Below, one piece after another: positions 28,274 to 37,987 of a DNA stretch of 64,000 nucleotides. The translations under genes and the position numbers were made by a program. The stretch covers positions 4,898,001 to 4,962,000 of the forward strand of contig OY969623.1 in NCBI GenBank assembly GCA_963701675.1. Direction: 5' to 3'. The notes under the pieces were generated by a model. That model searched no databases and had not been told where the DNA came from. It saw nothing but the letters and a program-made list of their open reading frames with translations. This stretch comes from G963701675 sp963701675. GTDB lineage: Bacteria; Planctomycetota; Planctomycetia; Gemmatales; Gemmataceae. Each line of letters begins with the position of its first letter. Position 1 is the first letter of the stretch.

Positions 28274-31068
28274 CATTGCTTCATCCGATTTGGCTGTTCC
28301 TGCTCCTGCCCCTCGGGGCGGCGTTATGGATTTGGCGGCCCGCGACACGGTTGCTGCTCGGTCTGCGCCTCGTGTCGCTACTGTGCGTAGTGCTGGCCTT
28401 GTGCGGGTTGGCCATCCGCTTACCCAGCCGGGCAGGGACGGTGGTGGTAGTGACGGATCGAAGTCAATCGATGCCCGGCAACAGCGAGGCCGCCCAAAAA
28501 GAAGCGATTGACCTGATCCACGATGCAATGAGCTCCAATGACCGGCTCGCTGTCGTGTCGTTTGGAGAAAGCACGGCCATCGAACAGCAGCCGCAAGTCG
28601 AAAAGTTCGCGGGCTTCGTAAACGATGTCGGCCGAGACGGATCGAATCTCGCCGAAGCCATCGACAAGGCGTTAGCACTCATACCCGGTGACGCGCCGGG
28701 CAAGGTGCTGGTATTGTCCGATGGGCGCTGGACCGGCCGGGACACAACGGCCGTTGCTCTCCGTGCGGCGTCGCGCGGCGTGGCCATCGACTATCGCCCT
28801 ATGGAGCGCCCGGCGACCAACGACGTCGCCATTTCCCGCGTCGATTCGCCGCCGGCCGTCAATCCTGGAGAGGCATTCATGATCGCCGCCTGGGTGCAGG
28901 CGCCGACGCCACAGGAAGTCCAATTCGAATTGCGCCGCGGCGACGAGGTTTTGTCATCGGGGCGAAAGGCGCTTGTGACCGGGATGAATCGGTTGACGTT
29001 CCGAGACCTTGCCGGCGCCCCAGGTACACAGTCCTACACGTTGGAGGTGCGTGGAACCGGCGGCGACCCCACGCCCGAAAACAACCATGCCCGCTTCCTG
29101 GTTGGTGTGAGCGGGCAGCGGCCGATGCTCTACGTCACCACCTCGCCGGCGTCGGGAATGCCGCGACTTCTCCAGGGCGGCGGACTGGAACTGAAAGTAG
29201 CAACTCCGGAATCGTGTACCTGGAGTTTGGAAGAGTTGTCGAAGTACTGCGCGGTCTTGCTCGAAAACGTACCCGCGGAACAAATCGGGAATGCCGGCAT
29301 GCAGACCTTGGCGGCGTGGGTGCGCGAAACCGGTTCCGGCTTGATGATGACGGGCGGGCAACTATCGTATGGGCCGGGCGGCTATTATAAATCGCCCCTT
29401 GAACCCATCATGCCGGTTTCGATGGAACTACGGAATGAGCACCGGAAGCTCGCCGTCGCCATTGTCGTCGCTCTAGACCGTTCCGGAAGCATGATGGCTG
29501 CCGCCGGCGGGGGCAAACGCAAGATGGACCTGGCCAACCTCGGAACCGCCGAGGTGCTGACCTTGCTCGGACCCATGGATGAATTCGGCGTGATTGCCGT
29601 CGATACCGCGCCGCATATCATCGCCGATTTGGCCCAGGTCAACAACAAGGAACGCGTGCGCGGCGACGTGTTGCGGATTGAATCCATGGGCGGCGGCATC
29701 TACATCGAGGAGGCCCTGAAAGCGGCACTCAAAATGGTGGGCGGGGCCAAATCCGGCACCAAGCACGTCATACTCTTCGCCGACACGATGGATTCGGAGG
29801 AACCGGGAATCTACCGCGACTTGCTGGCCACTGCCCGCAAGGCCGGTATCACCGTCAGCGTCATCGGCATGGGCCGGGACTCGGACAAGGATTCCGATTT
29901 GCTCCGCGATATTGCCAAGCGCGGCAATGGCCGAATCTTCTTCACCGACAAACCCGAGGAACTGCCGCGCTTGTTCGCACAAGATACCTTTGTCGTGGCC
30001 CGCAGCACTTTCTTGGACGAACCGACACGGATCCAATCGACCTCTGCCCTGCCTGCGCTGGCAGGCCGACCGTTCGATTTCACGCAGCCGATCGGCGGAT
30101 ACAACTTGTGTTACATTCGCCCCGAAGCAACGCTTAGCGCGCTGACGGTGGACGAATACAGGGCGCCCGTGGTGGCCTCATGGCAGGCGGGGATCGGCCG
30201 AGTCCTTTGTTACACCGGCGAAGTGGACGGCAAATACACTGCCGCCATCGCGCAATGGAAAGACGTCGGCGATTTCTACACGAGCCTGGCTCGCTGGACA
30301 ACCGGGCCCACAGAAAAACTGGCCGACAATATGATGGTCACACAAGAACTCAAGGCAGGCGTGAATCGGGTGCAACTGCACCTCGACCCGGAGCGAAAGG
30401 GCGAGGCATTTGCCGGACTGCCGCGCGTCAATGTGTTGCAGGCGAATCCGGGGCAGACGCCGCACGTGGAGAAAATGACACTGCATTGGACCGGCCCGGA
30501 TACGCTCAGTGTCGAGGTTCCTATGAAAGGCGCGGCCACGAGTTTGGCGACCGTCGAAGTTCCGGGGCAGAATCCGCTGTCGCTGCCACCGATTTGTCTG
30601 CCGTATTCGCCCGAATACAAACCGACGTCGGGCGATTCCGGCCTGTTGGCCCTGGATCGCATGGCCCGTGCGACCGGCGGAAAGGAGCGCGTCGAGTTGG
30701 CCGGCATTTGGAAGGACCTGCCCAAGTTGCCCAGGCTCATCCCGATTGGACCATGGCTCATGTTGGCGGCCATCGTCGTCTTGTTGCTGGAAGTCTTGGA
30801 GCGACGAACCGGATTGGTTTCACGCCAAGGAGCGCGCCTGCAGGAAGTCGTTCATGAATCAACCGAGCGAAGTCGACGCTGGCTGCGTCGTCGGCAACGG
30901 CCCGTCTCGGCCGAACTCGAGGTTCCACCCGTTGCCGCCGTCCCGACTCCGGCGGAACCGCGCCAGCCAACCCCCGTGAGCAGCACGGATGTCTCCGCCG
31001 AGCGCGCCGGGATGGTCGATGCCCTGCGCCAAGCGCGCCAGCGCTCCCGCGGCCGGATGGAAAAGTAA
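28270..31068 (+). CDS. Double-VWA membrane protein with amidotransferase-like domain
   Basis: 932 residues from the ATG at 28270 that overlaps the upstream stop. Two N-terminal membrane helices precede VWA domain 1 (VVVVTDRSQSMPGNSE). A glutamine-amidotransferase-like middle follows (MMTGGQLSYGPGGYY). VWA domain 2 (VALDRSGSMMAAAGGGKRKM) comes near residue 420, with a beta domain after it. A last helix (WLMLAAIVVLLLEVLERR) is followed by a basic cytoplasmic tail. Both metal sites D-x-S-x-S are intact. It is the last gene of the operon; the next gene is convergent 11 bases later. Confidence 0.85.
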   Translation: MTLLHPIWLFLLLPLGAALWIWRPATRLLLGLRLVSLLCVVLALCGLAIRLPSRAGTVVVVTDRSQSMPGNSEAAQKEAIDLIHDAMSSNDRLAVVSFGESTAIEQQPQVEKFAGFVNDVGRDGSNLAEAIDKALALIPGDAPGKVLVLSDGRWTGRDTTAVALRAASRGVAIDYRPMERPATNDVAISRVDSPPAVNPGEAFMIAAWVQAPTPQEVQFELRRGDEVLSSGRKALVTGMNRLTFRDLAGAPGTQSYTLEVRGTGGDPTPENNHARFLVGVSGQRPMLYVTTSPASGMPRLLQGGGLELKVATPESCTWSLEELSKYCAVLLENVPAEQIGNAGMQTLAAWVRETGSGLMMTGGQLSYGPGGYYKSPLEPIMPVSMELRNEHRKLAVAIVVALDRSGSMMAAAGGGKRKMDLANLGTAEVLTLLGPMDEFGVIAVDTAPHIIADLAQVNNKERVRGDVLRIESMGGGIYIEEALKAALKMVGGAKSGTKHVILFADTMDSEEPGIYRDLLATARKAGITVSVIGMGRDSDKDSDLLRDIAKRGNGRIFFTDKPEELPRLFAQDTFVVARSTFLDEPTRIQSTSALPALAGRPFDFTQPIGGYNLCYIRPEATLSALTVDEYRAPVVASWQAGIGRVLCYTGEVDGKYTAAIAQWKDVGDFYTSLARWTTGPTEKLADNMMVTQELKAGVNRVQLHLDPERKGEAFAGLPRVNVLQANPGQTPHVEKMTLHWTGPDTLSVEVPMKGAATSLATVEVPGQNPLSLPPICLPYSPEYKPTSGDSGLLALDRMARATGGKERVELAGIWKDLPKLPRLIPIGPWLMLAAIVVLLLEVLERRTGLVSRQGARLQEVVHESTERSRRWLRRRQRPVSAELEVPPVAAVPTPAEPRQPTPVSSTDVSAERAGMVDALRQARQRSRGRMEK

Positions 31069-31079
31069 CACATCTGGCT

Positions 31080-33218
31080 TCACTTACGTTCATTCGCCGG
31101 CAAGAACAGTGTGATCTCGGAAATAGAGAACTGGCACGGCTGCGTGTCGGGGTCTATCCGCAATTGGCTGATGGTATCGTTGACAAGAACGGTAACGATC
31201 TGTTCAAAGGCCGATCGAGGCAGCTCCAGAGTTTGTGTGCGTTCGGTTTCGAGAAACGGAATATTTTCGTCCGATCTCCAGAAAAACTGCATGCGAACCG
31301 GAGCGTCGCCGGGTTCGAATCGGCACTTTACGCGGATGGCGCTCACCAGCTCGCGCTTCGGAAGTTCGAACACCATGACCGGATCATTTCCCGAACTCTC
31401 CCACGTACCGTTCAAGCGCCGAAGTTCCCGGGTGACGACGGGATCAATCGGAATGGCGACCTCTCGGAACGTGGGACGCTCCACGGCCAAAACATATACA
31501 TCGTTTTCTTGATGAAGCACCCGTAAATAAGGAGACGCGACAATTGCGGGGGAGACATCCTTGAGCACTAGGTAACGGAGGTCGAACTGGTCGCGGAGCG
31601 TGAGCCATTGCTGGTTGATCAAGGCCCTGGCGACCTCGACGTCTCGGGCGTGGACACTCTGAGGTTGTCGTGGAAGAAAGCCGAAGGCAATCGGCTTGCG
31701 GTGAAACGTTTGGTAGTACATGGCCGGCGTCCAGCCGTACATGTCCCAACTGAGTGCCTCCGGCGAGATAGTTGAGATCTTATCCCGGTACGAAAGCCCG
31801 GCCGCGTCCAAAACGCCGCCGTCCCGCGGTAGATTACGAAGCACACCGACATAGCCGGGCATTTGCGGTTCGATGGACGGGATTTCCGTCGGCAGATACT
31901 CAACGACCAGAATTCCAAGAAGAACGACTGCCGCGATCCGATGCCAAGTACTCTTTGCGAACAACAGCTTCAAAGCCCCTGCGCAGATTAGGGCGGCGGC
32001 GAAGACTATCATCACGGCCATGCGCAGTGGGAATCCGGAGACTTCCATCCCGGGAACGACAGCGGCCAACCAAGCGTACGGCAACGACTGGCGATGGCCG
32101 ATGGGCTTTCCGGGACTAAGTAATTCCGCGTGAAGGCTGGGACCAAGTGCCAGCACGTAAAAGAAAACCAGGACAAAGAACCAGAGCCGAAGGCCTTCTA
32201 GCGTAATCTCGCGCCGGCGAAACCATGCATAGGCAAGCATGGCGATGACGGACCAACCGAGATAGACGCTGCTCTCGTGGATGTTGCCCCCCATCGCACT
32301 ACGCCAATACCGTTCGGTAAGCTCGTTGAAGCGCCAGTGTCCGCCGTAGATGAACGGCGCAAACAAGTCCATCGAGTTGAGTTCCGGATCGTGTCCGTTC
32401 AACGGATCGCGTGCGTGCAGCTGCAAGAGCGGGATAACGATCGGGCCGGATGTCACCAAGACCGTAGCGGCAAACGCGATGAGCGTCGGCAAGTAGTTCT
32501 TGCCCAAAAAGAACAAAGGCCGGCGTGTGCGGAAGGCGTTCCAGCCGAAGATGATGACGGCGATCAACAGGCAGTAAAAAAAATAGTTATACTCGCATAG
32601 AAGAACGAGGAACAACGCCAGCCCGGCGGCAATGGCGCTCCAGATTCGAGGCGACGTCATGCACCGAAACCAGAACAGCACGAATAACGGAATCCACTCC
32701 ATGGACACGAAGTTAAGATGGCCTTCCGCATGGGCAAAGTGGTAGTTGCAGAAGGTGAAGATGTAGCCCGAAACGATGCTCGGCCAGTACGCCGCACAAA
32801 GGCTGTACGCAAGCAAAAACATCGTCCACCCAGTGGCGACGAAGGAGAAGATCGTCATCAGGTTGTAGCACTGCTCGGGAGTTAGGAATCGCAGGAACGG
32901 AATGGAGGCAAACCCGTTGAAAGCCGTCAGCGTGTGGGCCAACAAGGGAATCCCGTCCGGGTATCGCTCCGGATCAGCCAAATAGCGGAGATGATCGGTA
33001 TGCCAGGGCGATTGATGTAGCTGCAGGACCGCCCGGTTTACCCACCAGATGTTCCAGACGTTTTGGTACCCATCGCCGTCGGCTGCGAAGAGGTGGGTCG
33101 AGAACTCGGTAATCCGCGGCCAGGTCAAGGCACTGAAGCAAAGAACGTAGAACGCGGCCGGGCATACGGCTATTTTGACGGTTTGGCTGACGGCTCGACG
33201 GCAGGCGTTGCGGTTCAT
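31080..33218 (-). CDS. Polytopic membrane protein, GT-C glycosyltransferase-like
   Basis: 712 residues with about ten hydrophobic helices in the first 450 residues and a soluble C-terminal part of beta character. An early acidic motif AADGDGYQNVWNIWW follows the first helix, in the place where GT-C enzymes carry their catalytic Asp. Such proteins transfer sugars from lipid carriers on the outer face of the membrane. The assignment rests on topology and this loop only; the donor and acceptor are unknown. It stands alone, convergent with the VWA operon, and has no clear ribosome binding site. Confidence 0.6.
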   Translation of the reverse strand: MNRNACRRAVSQTVKIAVCPAAFYVLCFSALTWPRITEFSTHLFAADGDGYQNVWNIWWVNRAVLQLHQSPWHTDHLRYLADPERYPDGIPLLAHTLTAFNGFASIPFLRFLTPEQCYNLMTIFSFVATGWTMFLLAYSLCAAYWPSIVSGYIFTFCNYHFAHAEGHLNFVSMEWIPLFVLFWFRCMTSPRIWSAIAAGLALFLVLLCEYNYFFYCLLIAVIIFGWNAFRTRRPLFFLGKNYLPTLIAFAATVLVTSGPIVIPLLQLHARDPLNGHDPELNSMDLFAPFIYGGHWRFNELTERYWRSAMGGNIHESSVYLGWSVIAMLAYAWFRRREITLEGLRLWFFVLVFFYVLALGPSLHAELLSPGKPIGHRQSLPYAWLAAVVPGMEVSGFPLRMAVMIVFAAALICAGALKLLFAKSTWHRIAAVVLLGILVVEYLPTEIPSIEPQMPGYVGVLRNLPRDGGVLDAAGLSYRDKISTISPEALSWDMYGWTPAMYYQTFHRKPIAFGFLPRQPQSVHARDVEVARALINQQWLTLRDQFDLRYLVLKDVSPAIVASPYLRVLHQENDVYVLAVERPTFREVAIPIDPVVTRELRRLNGTWESSGNDPVMVFELPKRELVSAIRVKCRFEPGDAPVRMQFFWRSDENIPFLETERTQTLELPRSAFEQIVTVLVNDTISQLRIDPDTQPCQFSISEITLFLPANERK

Positions 33219-33712
33219 GGCTATGGCTTTGGCTCGCCGCGACCCGGCCAGCTGTTGATCCCTGCGCCGGCTATCGGTTCCGACATTATAGGAGCGCTAT
33301 GAACGGTGCTCGACTGTGCCTTGTCAAGGAGATGTCAACGAAAGCATGTTCCCGCCTCGACTTACGAATTCGCTTGCGAATTCCTTGCGACCCGCGGTGC
33401 CTTGTCGATGCCGTCGGAACATGAGAAAATTACCCCAAACTTCCCTATAATACCGGGGGTTCGGCCCTGATTTCGCATAGTGTAGAGGTGAACGAATCGC
33501 GGCTGGCGAAGGGGATTCGGTTTCTTGCCGATTTCGACTAAAGTTATTTGACTTTTGGATTTAGATAGGCGATTCTCTAAACGGCTTGCCCACAGAATAT
33601 TGAGAGAACTTCAGTGGTGCGAAGTTCTCCGGCTCATTCGACTCGTTATCCATTTTTCAATAGGCGTCCGCCAAACGCGGAATCGCCGAGTTTTAGCAGG
33701 GGAAGTGGTGAT
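33219..33712. other. Long leader region before the DUF1559 genes
   Basis: About 490 bases between the divergent membrane protein gene and the first DUF1559 gene. It has no supported gene. A TATAAT at 33446-33451 lacks a matching -35; TTGACT at 33549-33554 lacks a good -10. The ribosome binding site AGGGGAAG lies about 10 bases before the ATG at 33713. Confidence 0.5.
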
Positions 33713-34642
33713 ATGGAAATGTCTTCGCAGTCGGCCACTCGCCGACATCAATTTTCTTTCCGCCGTGCGTTTACTCTGATCGAGCTCCTCGTGGTGATTG
33801 CCATCATCGGCATTCTCATCGCGCTCTTGCTTCCGGCGGTGCAAAAGGTGCGCGAAGCCGCCAACCGCACCCGCTGCAGCAACAACATGAAGCAGATGTG
33901 TCTGGGGTTACATAACTACCACGGAACCTTCGACCATTACCCATCTGCGTATCGCAATACACCGCCTGAGACGAACCCGGGCAACAAACCAGGTTGGGGA
34001 TGGTCGACGTTGACGTTGCCGTTCGTCGAGCAAACGCCGCTTTACAACGAATTGAAGGTCGCCACTATGAACTTCGGCGGCGGGGTTAATCCCGCCAAGC
34101 CGCCACAGCCACCATTACCCCTTGGCCCAAGTCAAACCAAGCTCTCGCTCTACCGCTGTCCAGGCGACCGTGGACCCGATCTCAATACCTATCGTCTCCT
34201 TCATGCAACATCGAATTATCGCGCCGTCACCGGTCCGAAGTTCCCCTCGCCCTATTTCCAAGCGAACCAGGATCTCAAGGGTGTGATGTGGCACAACAGC
34301 AAGATCCGCTTCGGCCAGATCACTGACGGAACTTCGAATACCGTCGTCATCGGCGAATGCATGTGGGACGACCTTACCACCAAGTGGGCGTGCATATGGG
34401 CCGGCATGACCGGTTTGCACGACGGGGGCGTCTACATCAGCGACGTCATGTGGTGCCTGGACGATACCACCGCTCAGGTGAATGGAACGGCGCCGCAGGC
34501 CTTTAGCAGCCGGCATACCAATGGCTGTTTCTTCGGTTTCGCCGACGGTTCTTCGCGGTTCTTCAGACAAGGCGGGGACCCCAAGAAACTTCAGTGGCTT
34601 GGCGGCCGCGACGACGGCATCGTCGTCGAATATGACTTTTGA
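33713..34642 (+). CDS. DUF1559 pseudopilin-like protein, copy 1
   Basis: 309 residues. A type IV pilin-like leader is followed by RRAFTLIELLVVIAIIGI, with prepilin peptidase cleavage expected before Phe and the conserved Glu at +5, then LIALLLPAVQKVREAANR. The body is the DUF1559 domain with NNMKQMCLGLHNYHG, DGTSNTVVIGE and the C-terminal FADGSSRF motif. These proteins are expanded in planctomycetes and are thought to be secreted through a type II/IV pilus-like system. First of three tandem copies of equal length. The upstream ATG-less extension to 33614 is rejected. Confidence 0.92.
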   Translation: MEMSSQSATRRHQFSFRRAFTLIELLVVIAIIGILIALLLPAVQKVREAANRTRCSNNMKQMCLGLHNYHGTFDHYPSAYRNTPPETNPGNKPGWGWSTLTLPFVEQTPLYNELKVATMNFGGGVNPAKPPQPPLPLGPSQTKLSLYRCPGDRGPDLNTYRLLHATSNYRAVTGPKFPSPYFQANQDLKGVMWHNSKIRFGQITDGTSNTVVIGECMWDDLTTKWACIWAGMTGLHDGGVYISDVMWCLDDTTAQVNGTAPQAFSSRHTNGCFFGFADGSSRFFRQGGDPKKLQWLGGRDDGIVVEYDF

Positions 34643-34694
34643 AATTATTGTTTTCGTTGGTGCATTTTCGTTTCTGCATTGGGGAGGTTGGACT

Positions 34695-35623
34695 ATGTCG
34701 ACGTCATCGCGTCCGGCGTTCCGCCGGTCCCGGTCATCTCCACGGCCTGCGTTCACTTTGATCGAACTACTTGTTGTGATCGCAATCATCGGAATCCTTA
34801 TTGCCCTGCTCCTTCCCGCCGTGCAAAAGGTGCGCGAGGCTGCCAACCGCACCCGCTGCAGCAACAACGTGAAGCAAATGTGCCTCGGCTTACATAATTA
34901 CCACGGCACTTTCGACCATTATCCATCCGCCTTTCGAAATACGCCGCCGCTCACCAACCCCGGCACCAACCCCGGTTGGGGATGGTCGACGCTAATTCTG
35001 CCCTTTCTGGAACAAACTCCGCTTTACAACGAACTGAAGGTCGAAACGATGAACTTCGGCGGCGGCTCGAACCCCGCGAAGGCGCCTCCACCCCCCGGCC
35101 CATACGTCGCCAGCCAGACGAAATTGACACTTTTCCGCTGCGCGGGGACCGCGGGCCCGAGTTGAACAATTACCGCCAATATCACGCCACGTCCAACTAT
35201 CGCGCCGTTTGTGGCCCGGAACCACCGAACAACTCCTATACAGCCAACAAGGACTTCAAAGGCGTGATGTGGCATAACAGCAAGATCCGTTTCGGTCAGA
35301 TCACGGACGGAACTTCGAACACGATTGTCATCGGTGAATGCATGTGGGATGACCTTACGACCAAGTGGGCTTGCATCTGGGCCGGGATGCACGGCCAGGA
35401 AGGCAGCAGCGTATACATCAGTGATGTGATGTGGTACATGGATGACGACTCCGCACAGGTGAACGGCACGGCGCCGCAAGCGTTTAGCAGCCGACATACC
35501 AACGGTTGCTTCTTCGGTTTCGCCGACGGTTCTTCGCGGTTTTTCAGGCAAGGCGCCGACCCCAAGAAACTCCAATGGCTCGCCGGCCGCGACGACGGCA
35601 TCGTCGTCGATGTCGAGTACTAG
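34695..35623 (+). CDS. DUF1559 pseudopilin-like protein, copy 2 (frameshift)
   Basis: The first frame from the ATG at 34695 covers the leader (RPAFTLIELLVVIAIIGI) and half the domain up to FRCAG. The second frame resumes with DRGPELNNYRQYHATSNYRA and runs to the end. Adding one G to the run at 35144-35147 joins them and gives 930 bases, exactly the length of copies 1 and 3. The closest alignment is with those neighbours, so the missing base is very clear. The function is as for copy 1. Confidence 0.88.
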
Positions 35624-35679
35624 CTTTGATCGCACACCCGGCGGTGTGCTCTTATAGTTTCCTCATGCGGAGTCGGGGT

Positions 35680-36609
35680 ATGTCCACCTTACAATCGTCC
35701 GCTGTCCGCGGACCGGTCACCGTACGTCGTCCGGCGTTCACCCTCATTGAACTTTTGGTGGTAATCGCCATCATCGGAATCCTCATCGCCTTGCTTCTAC
35801 CGGCGGTGCAAAAGGTTCGTGAAGCTGCGAACCGCACTCGCTGCAGCAACAACGTGAAACAGATGTGCATCGCACTGCATGCATACCATAACAACTACGG
35901 GAATTTTCCTGCGGCCTACCATAACACGCCGCCGCTTACCAACCCCGGCACCAACCCCGGTTGGGGGTGGTCGTCGCAGACGTTGCCGTTTGTCGAGCAG
36001 ACCCCGCTTTATAACGAATTGAAAGTCACCACACAGAACTTCGGCGGCGGGGTCAACCCCGCCAAACCGCCGCAGCCACCATTGCCCCTCGGCCCAAGTC
36101 AGTCCAAGCTTACGCTCTACCGCTGCCCGGGAGATCGCGGCCCTGATCTGAATAACTACCGGCTCCTTCATGCCACCTCCAATTATCGCGCGGTGTGCGG
36201 GCCGGATCCCAAGAGCAATTCGTACATCGCCAACAAGGATTACAAAGGCGTGATGTTTCACAACAGCAAAATCCGCATCGCGCAAATCACCGACGGCACT
36301 TCGAACACTGTCGTCATTGGCGAATGCATGTGGGACGAAGTCACGACGAAGTGGGCCTGCATCTGGGCCGGGATGACCGGCGCCCACGACGGCTTCATCT
36401 TCATTAGCGACGTCATGTGGTGGATGGACCCCGGTGCTGCCCAAGTGAACGGAACGGCGCCGCAAGCCTTCAGCAGCCGGCACACCAACGGTTGCTTCTT
36501 CGGCTTTGCCGATGGCTCGGGACGGTTCTACAAGCAGGGCGGCGATCCCGTGAAACTACAGTTCCTCGCCGGCCGCGATGACGGTTATATCCTGGATAAC
36601 GATTTCTAA
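35680..36609 (+). CDS. DUF1559 pseudopilin-like protein, copy 3
   Basis: 309 residues from the ATG at 35680, with GGAG/GGGG upstream; a nearby ATG at 35665 is an alternative. It has the same leader and DUF1559 architecture as the two upstream copies, but a more diverged middle (MCIALHAYHNNYGNFPAAYH, VMFHNSKIRIAQITDGTSN) and C-terminus (DDGYILDNDF). An intrinsic terminator follows 32 bases after the stop, so the three copies probably form one transcript or at least share this end. Confidence 0.92.
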   Translation: MSTLQSSAVRGPVTVRRPAFTLIELLVVIAIIGILIALLLPAVQKVREAANRTRCSNNVKQMCIALHAYHNNYGNFPAAYHNTPPLTNPGTNPGWGWSSQTLPFVEQTPLYNELKVTTQNFGGGVNPAKPPQPPLPLGPSQSKLTLYRCPGDRGPDLNNYRLLHATSNYRAVCGPDPKSNSYIANKDYKGVMFHNSKIRIAQITDGTSNTVVIGECMWDEVTTKWACIWAGMTGAHDGFIFISDVMWWMDPGAAQVNGTAPQAFSSRHTNGCFFGFADGSGRFYKQGGDPVKLQFLAGRDDGYILDNDF

Positions 36610-36640
36610 GGACACACGACAGATTGGCCTGGGCCCATCA

Positions 36641-36670
36641 AGCCGGACAACCATGTCCGGCTTTTTGTTT
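36641..36670 (+). terminator. Intrinsic terminator after the DUF1559 cluster
   Basis: A perfect GC-rich stem GCCGGACA (36642-36649) pairs with TGTCCGGC (36654-36661) around the tetraloop ACCA, followed by TTTTTGTTT. It is the clearest Rho-independent terminator in the window. Confidence 0.92.
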
Positions 36671-36710
36671 GCCTGAACCTTTCTAGAATGACGCAAATGG
36701 AGTGGTAGGA

Positions 36711-37169
36711 ATGTCACATCTGGCGATGCTTCAATCGTTAACGGGTGAATGGTCGGGAACCAGTAAGCTCTGGTTGTCGCCCGCGGAACCGCCTCGGTCT
36801 TGTATAACCCACGCAACGGTGGCTGAGGTGGCCACGGGAAAGTTTGTACGAATCGATTACACCTGGGAGTACGAAGGCAAACCGCAGGCCGGGTCGCTTT
36901 TGTGCGGTTACGATTCAAAGCAACGGAAGGCGACTGCCGTCTGGGTGGATGGCTGGCACATGGGCGACAAGTATATGCCGTGCGACGGGACGGTCGATGA
37001 ATCCCACATCGACGTGCGCGGTAGCTACGAAGCTCCGCCCGGTCCGGACTGGGGATGGCGCACGGTGGTCGAATGTGAGAGCGGCGAGTCCTTTCGTCTC
37101 ATCATGTACAACATCTCACCGGATGGAAATGAAGAATTGGCCGTCGAAGCAGCCTACCGTCGCACGTAA
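36711..37169 (+). CDS. DUF1579 family protein
   Basis: 152 residues. The start region MSHLAMLQSLTGEWSGTSKLW carries the L-x-G-x-W pattern of DUF1579, followed by alternating beta strands (KFVRIDYTWEYEGKP, GSLLCGYDSKQRKATAVWVD) as in a lipocalin-like barrel. The family has no settled function. GGAG lies about 8 bases upstream of the ATG. It is separated from rpiA by 9 bases, so the two are likely co-transcribed. Confidence 0.75.
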   Translation: MSHLAMLQSLTGEWSGTSKLWLSPAEPPRSCITHATVAEVATGKFVRIDYTWEYEGKPQAGSLLCGYDSKQRKATAVWVDGWHMGDKYMPCDGTVDESHIDVRGSYEAPPGPDWGWRTVVECESGESFRLIMYNISPDGNEELAVEAAYRRT

Positions 37170-37178
37170 TCTATTAGC

Positions 37179-37862
37179 ATGTCTATCATTGACCGCGCCT
37201 TGCAGTTGGTCGCCAACGACTCGCTCATCGGCCTCGGCTCGGGCCGGGCGGCTAGTGCATTCGTCCGTGCTCTGGGTGAACGAGTTCGTTCCGGAAAGCT
37301 ACGCCTTCGCGGAGTTCCGACTTCCGAGGAAACGGCGGGGCTCGCACGGGAAGCCGGCATTCCACTGATTGACCTCGCCGACGCTGGAATCCTCGACATC
37401 ACGGTCGACGGCGCAGACGAAGTCGATACCAAACTTAACCTGATCAAAGGCTATGGCCGAGCAATGGTCCGCGAAAAGATCGTGGCCGCTTCGTCGCGCA
37501 AGCTCGTGATTCTCGTGGGGACAGAAAAGGTGGTCACCCATCTGGGCGCGCGTGGCAAACTTCCCGTCGAAATCGTGCCGTTCGCGCTGCCCCTCGCCGA
37601 GCGACGCCTTGACGATCTTGGCTGTCGGCCGACCTTGTGGACCGTCGATGGCAAGACGTGCAGGTCCGACAATGGAAACTACATTCTCGACTGTGACGTC
37701 GAACCCATTGCCGAGCCTCTACGCCTGGAGCGAGACATCCTCTCGATTCCGGGCGTGGTCGGGACCGGCTTATTCATCGACATGGCGGATGTGGTTTTGG
37801 TCGGGACGAGCGGGGATTTCGATTTGGTCGATGAAAGACGGCGCGGCGAGCAACGAGTGTAA
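37179..37862 (+). CDS. rpiA: Ribose-5-phosphate isomerase A
   Basis: 227 residues, the usual length. It has GLGSGRAASAF (phosphate loop), ITVDGADEVD with the catalytic acid region, KGYGRAMVREKIVA and ILVGTEKVVTHLG, all in the RpiA order. It interconverts ribose-5-phosphate and ribulose-5-phosphate in the pentose phosphate pathway, in the cytoplasm. The Gly-rich K-G-G-G motif is varied here to KGYG. Lies directly after the DUF1579 gene. Confidence 0.93.
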   Translation: MSIIDRALQLVANDSLIGLGSGRAASAFVRALGERVRSGKLRLRGVPTSEETAGLAREAGIPLIDLADAGILDITVDGADEVDTKLNLIKGYGRAMVREKIVAASSRKLVILVGTEKVVTHLGARGKLPVEIVPFALPLAERRLDDLGCRPTLWTVDGKTCRSDNGNYILDCDVEPIAEPLRLERDILSIPGVVGTGLFIDMADVVLVGTSGDFDLVDERRRGEQRV

Positions 37863-37886
37863 CTACCGAGTCACGGTAAGTTTGAC

Positions 37887-37953
37887 TCACCACAAAGACA
37901 CACAGAACAAGAAGCCCGGTGTTTTCTTGGTGGACCTTGTGTCTTTGTGGTGA
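37887..37953. repeat. CACCACAAAGACACA inverted repeat
   Basis: A perfect 16-base inverted pair (37887-37902 with 37938-37953) reading TCACCACAAAGACACA. It belongs to the same family as 51589-51649. Related CACCAC-AAGACAC repeats occur in the spacers of many unrelated bacteria, as far as I recall. Confidence 0.85.
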
Positions 37954-37987
37954 ATTTGACCCATGACGGAAGAATCGGAGGTCGGAA

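Noticed and set aside
33446..33451. TATAAT promoter box before the DUF1559 genes
   Set aside because: The sequence 17 bases upstream (GAGAAA) does not resemble a -35 box, and it is about 260 bases from the start codon.
36702..36710. GTG at 36702 as start of the DUF1579 gene
   Set aside because: It would consume the ribosome binding site that serves the ATG at 36711.
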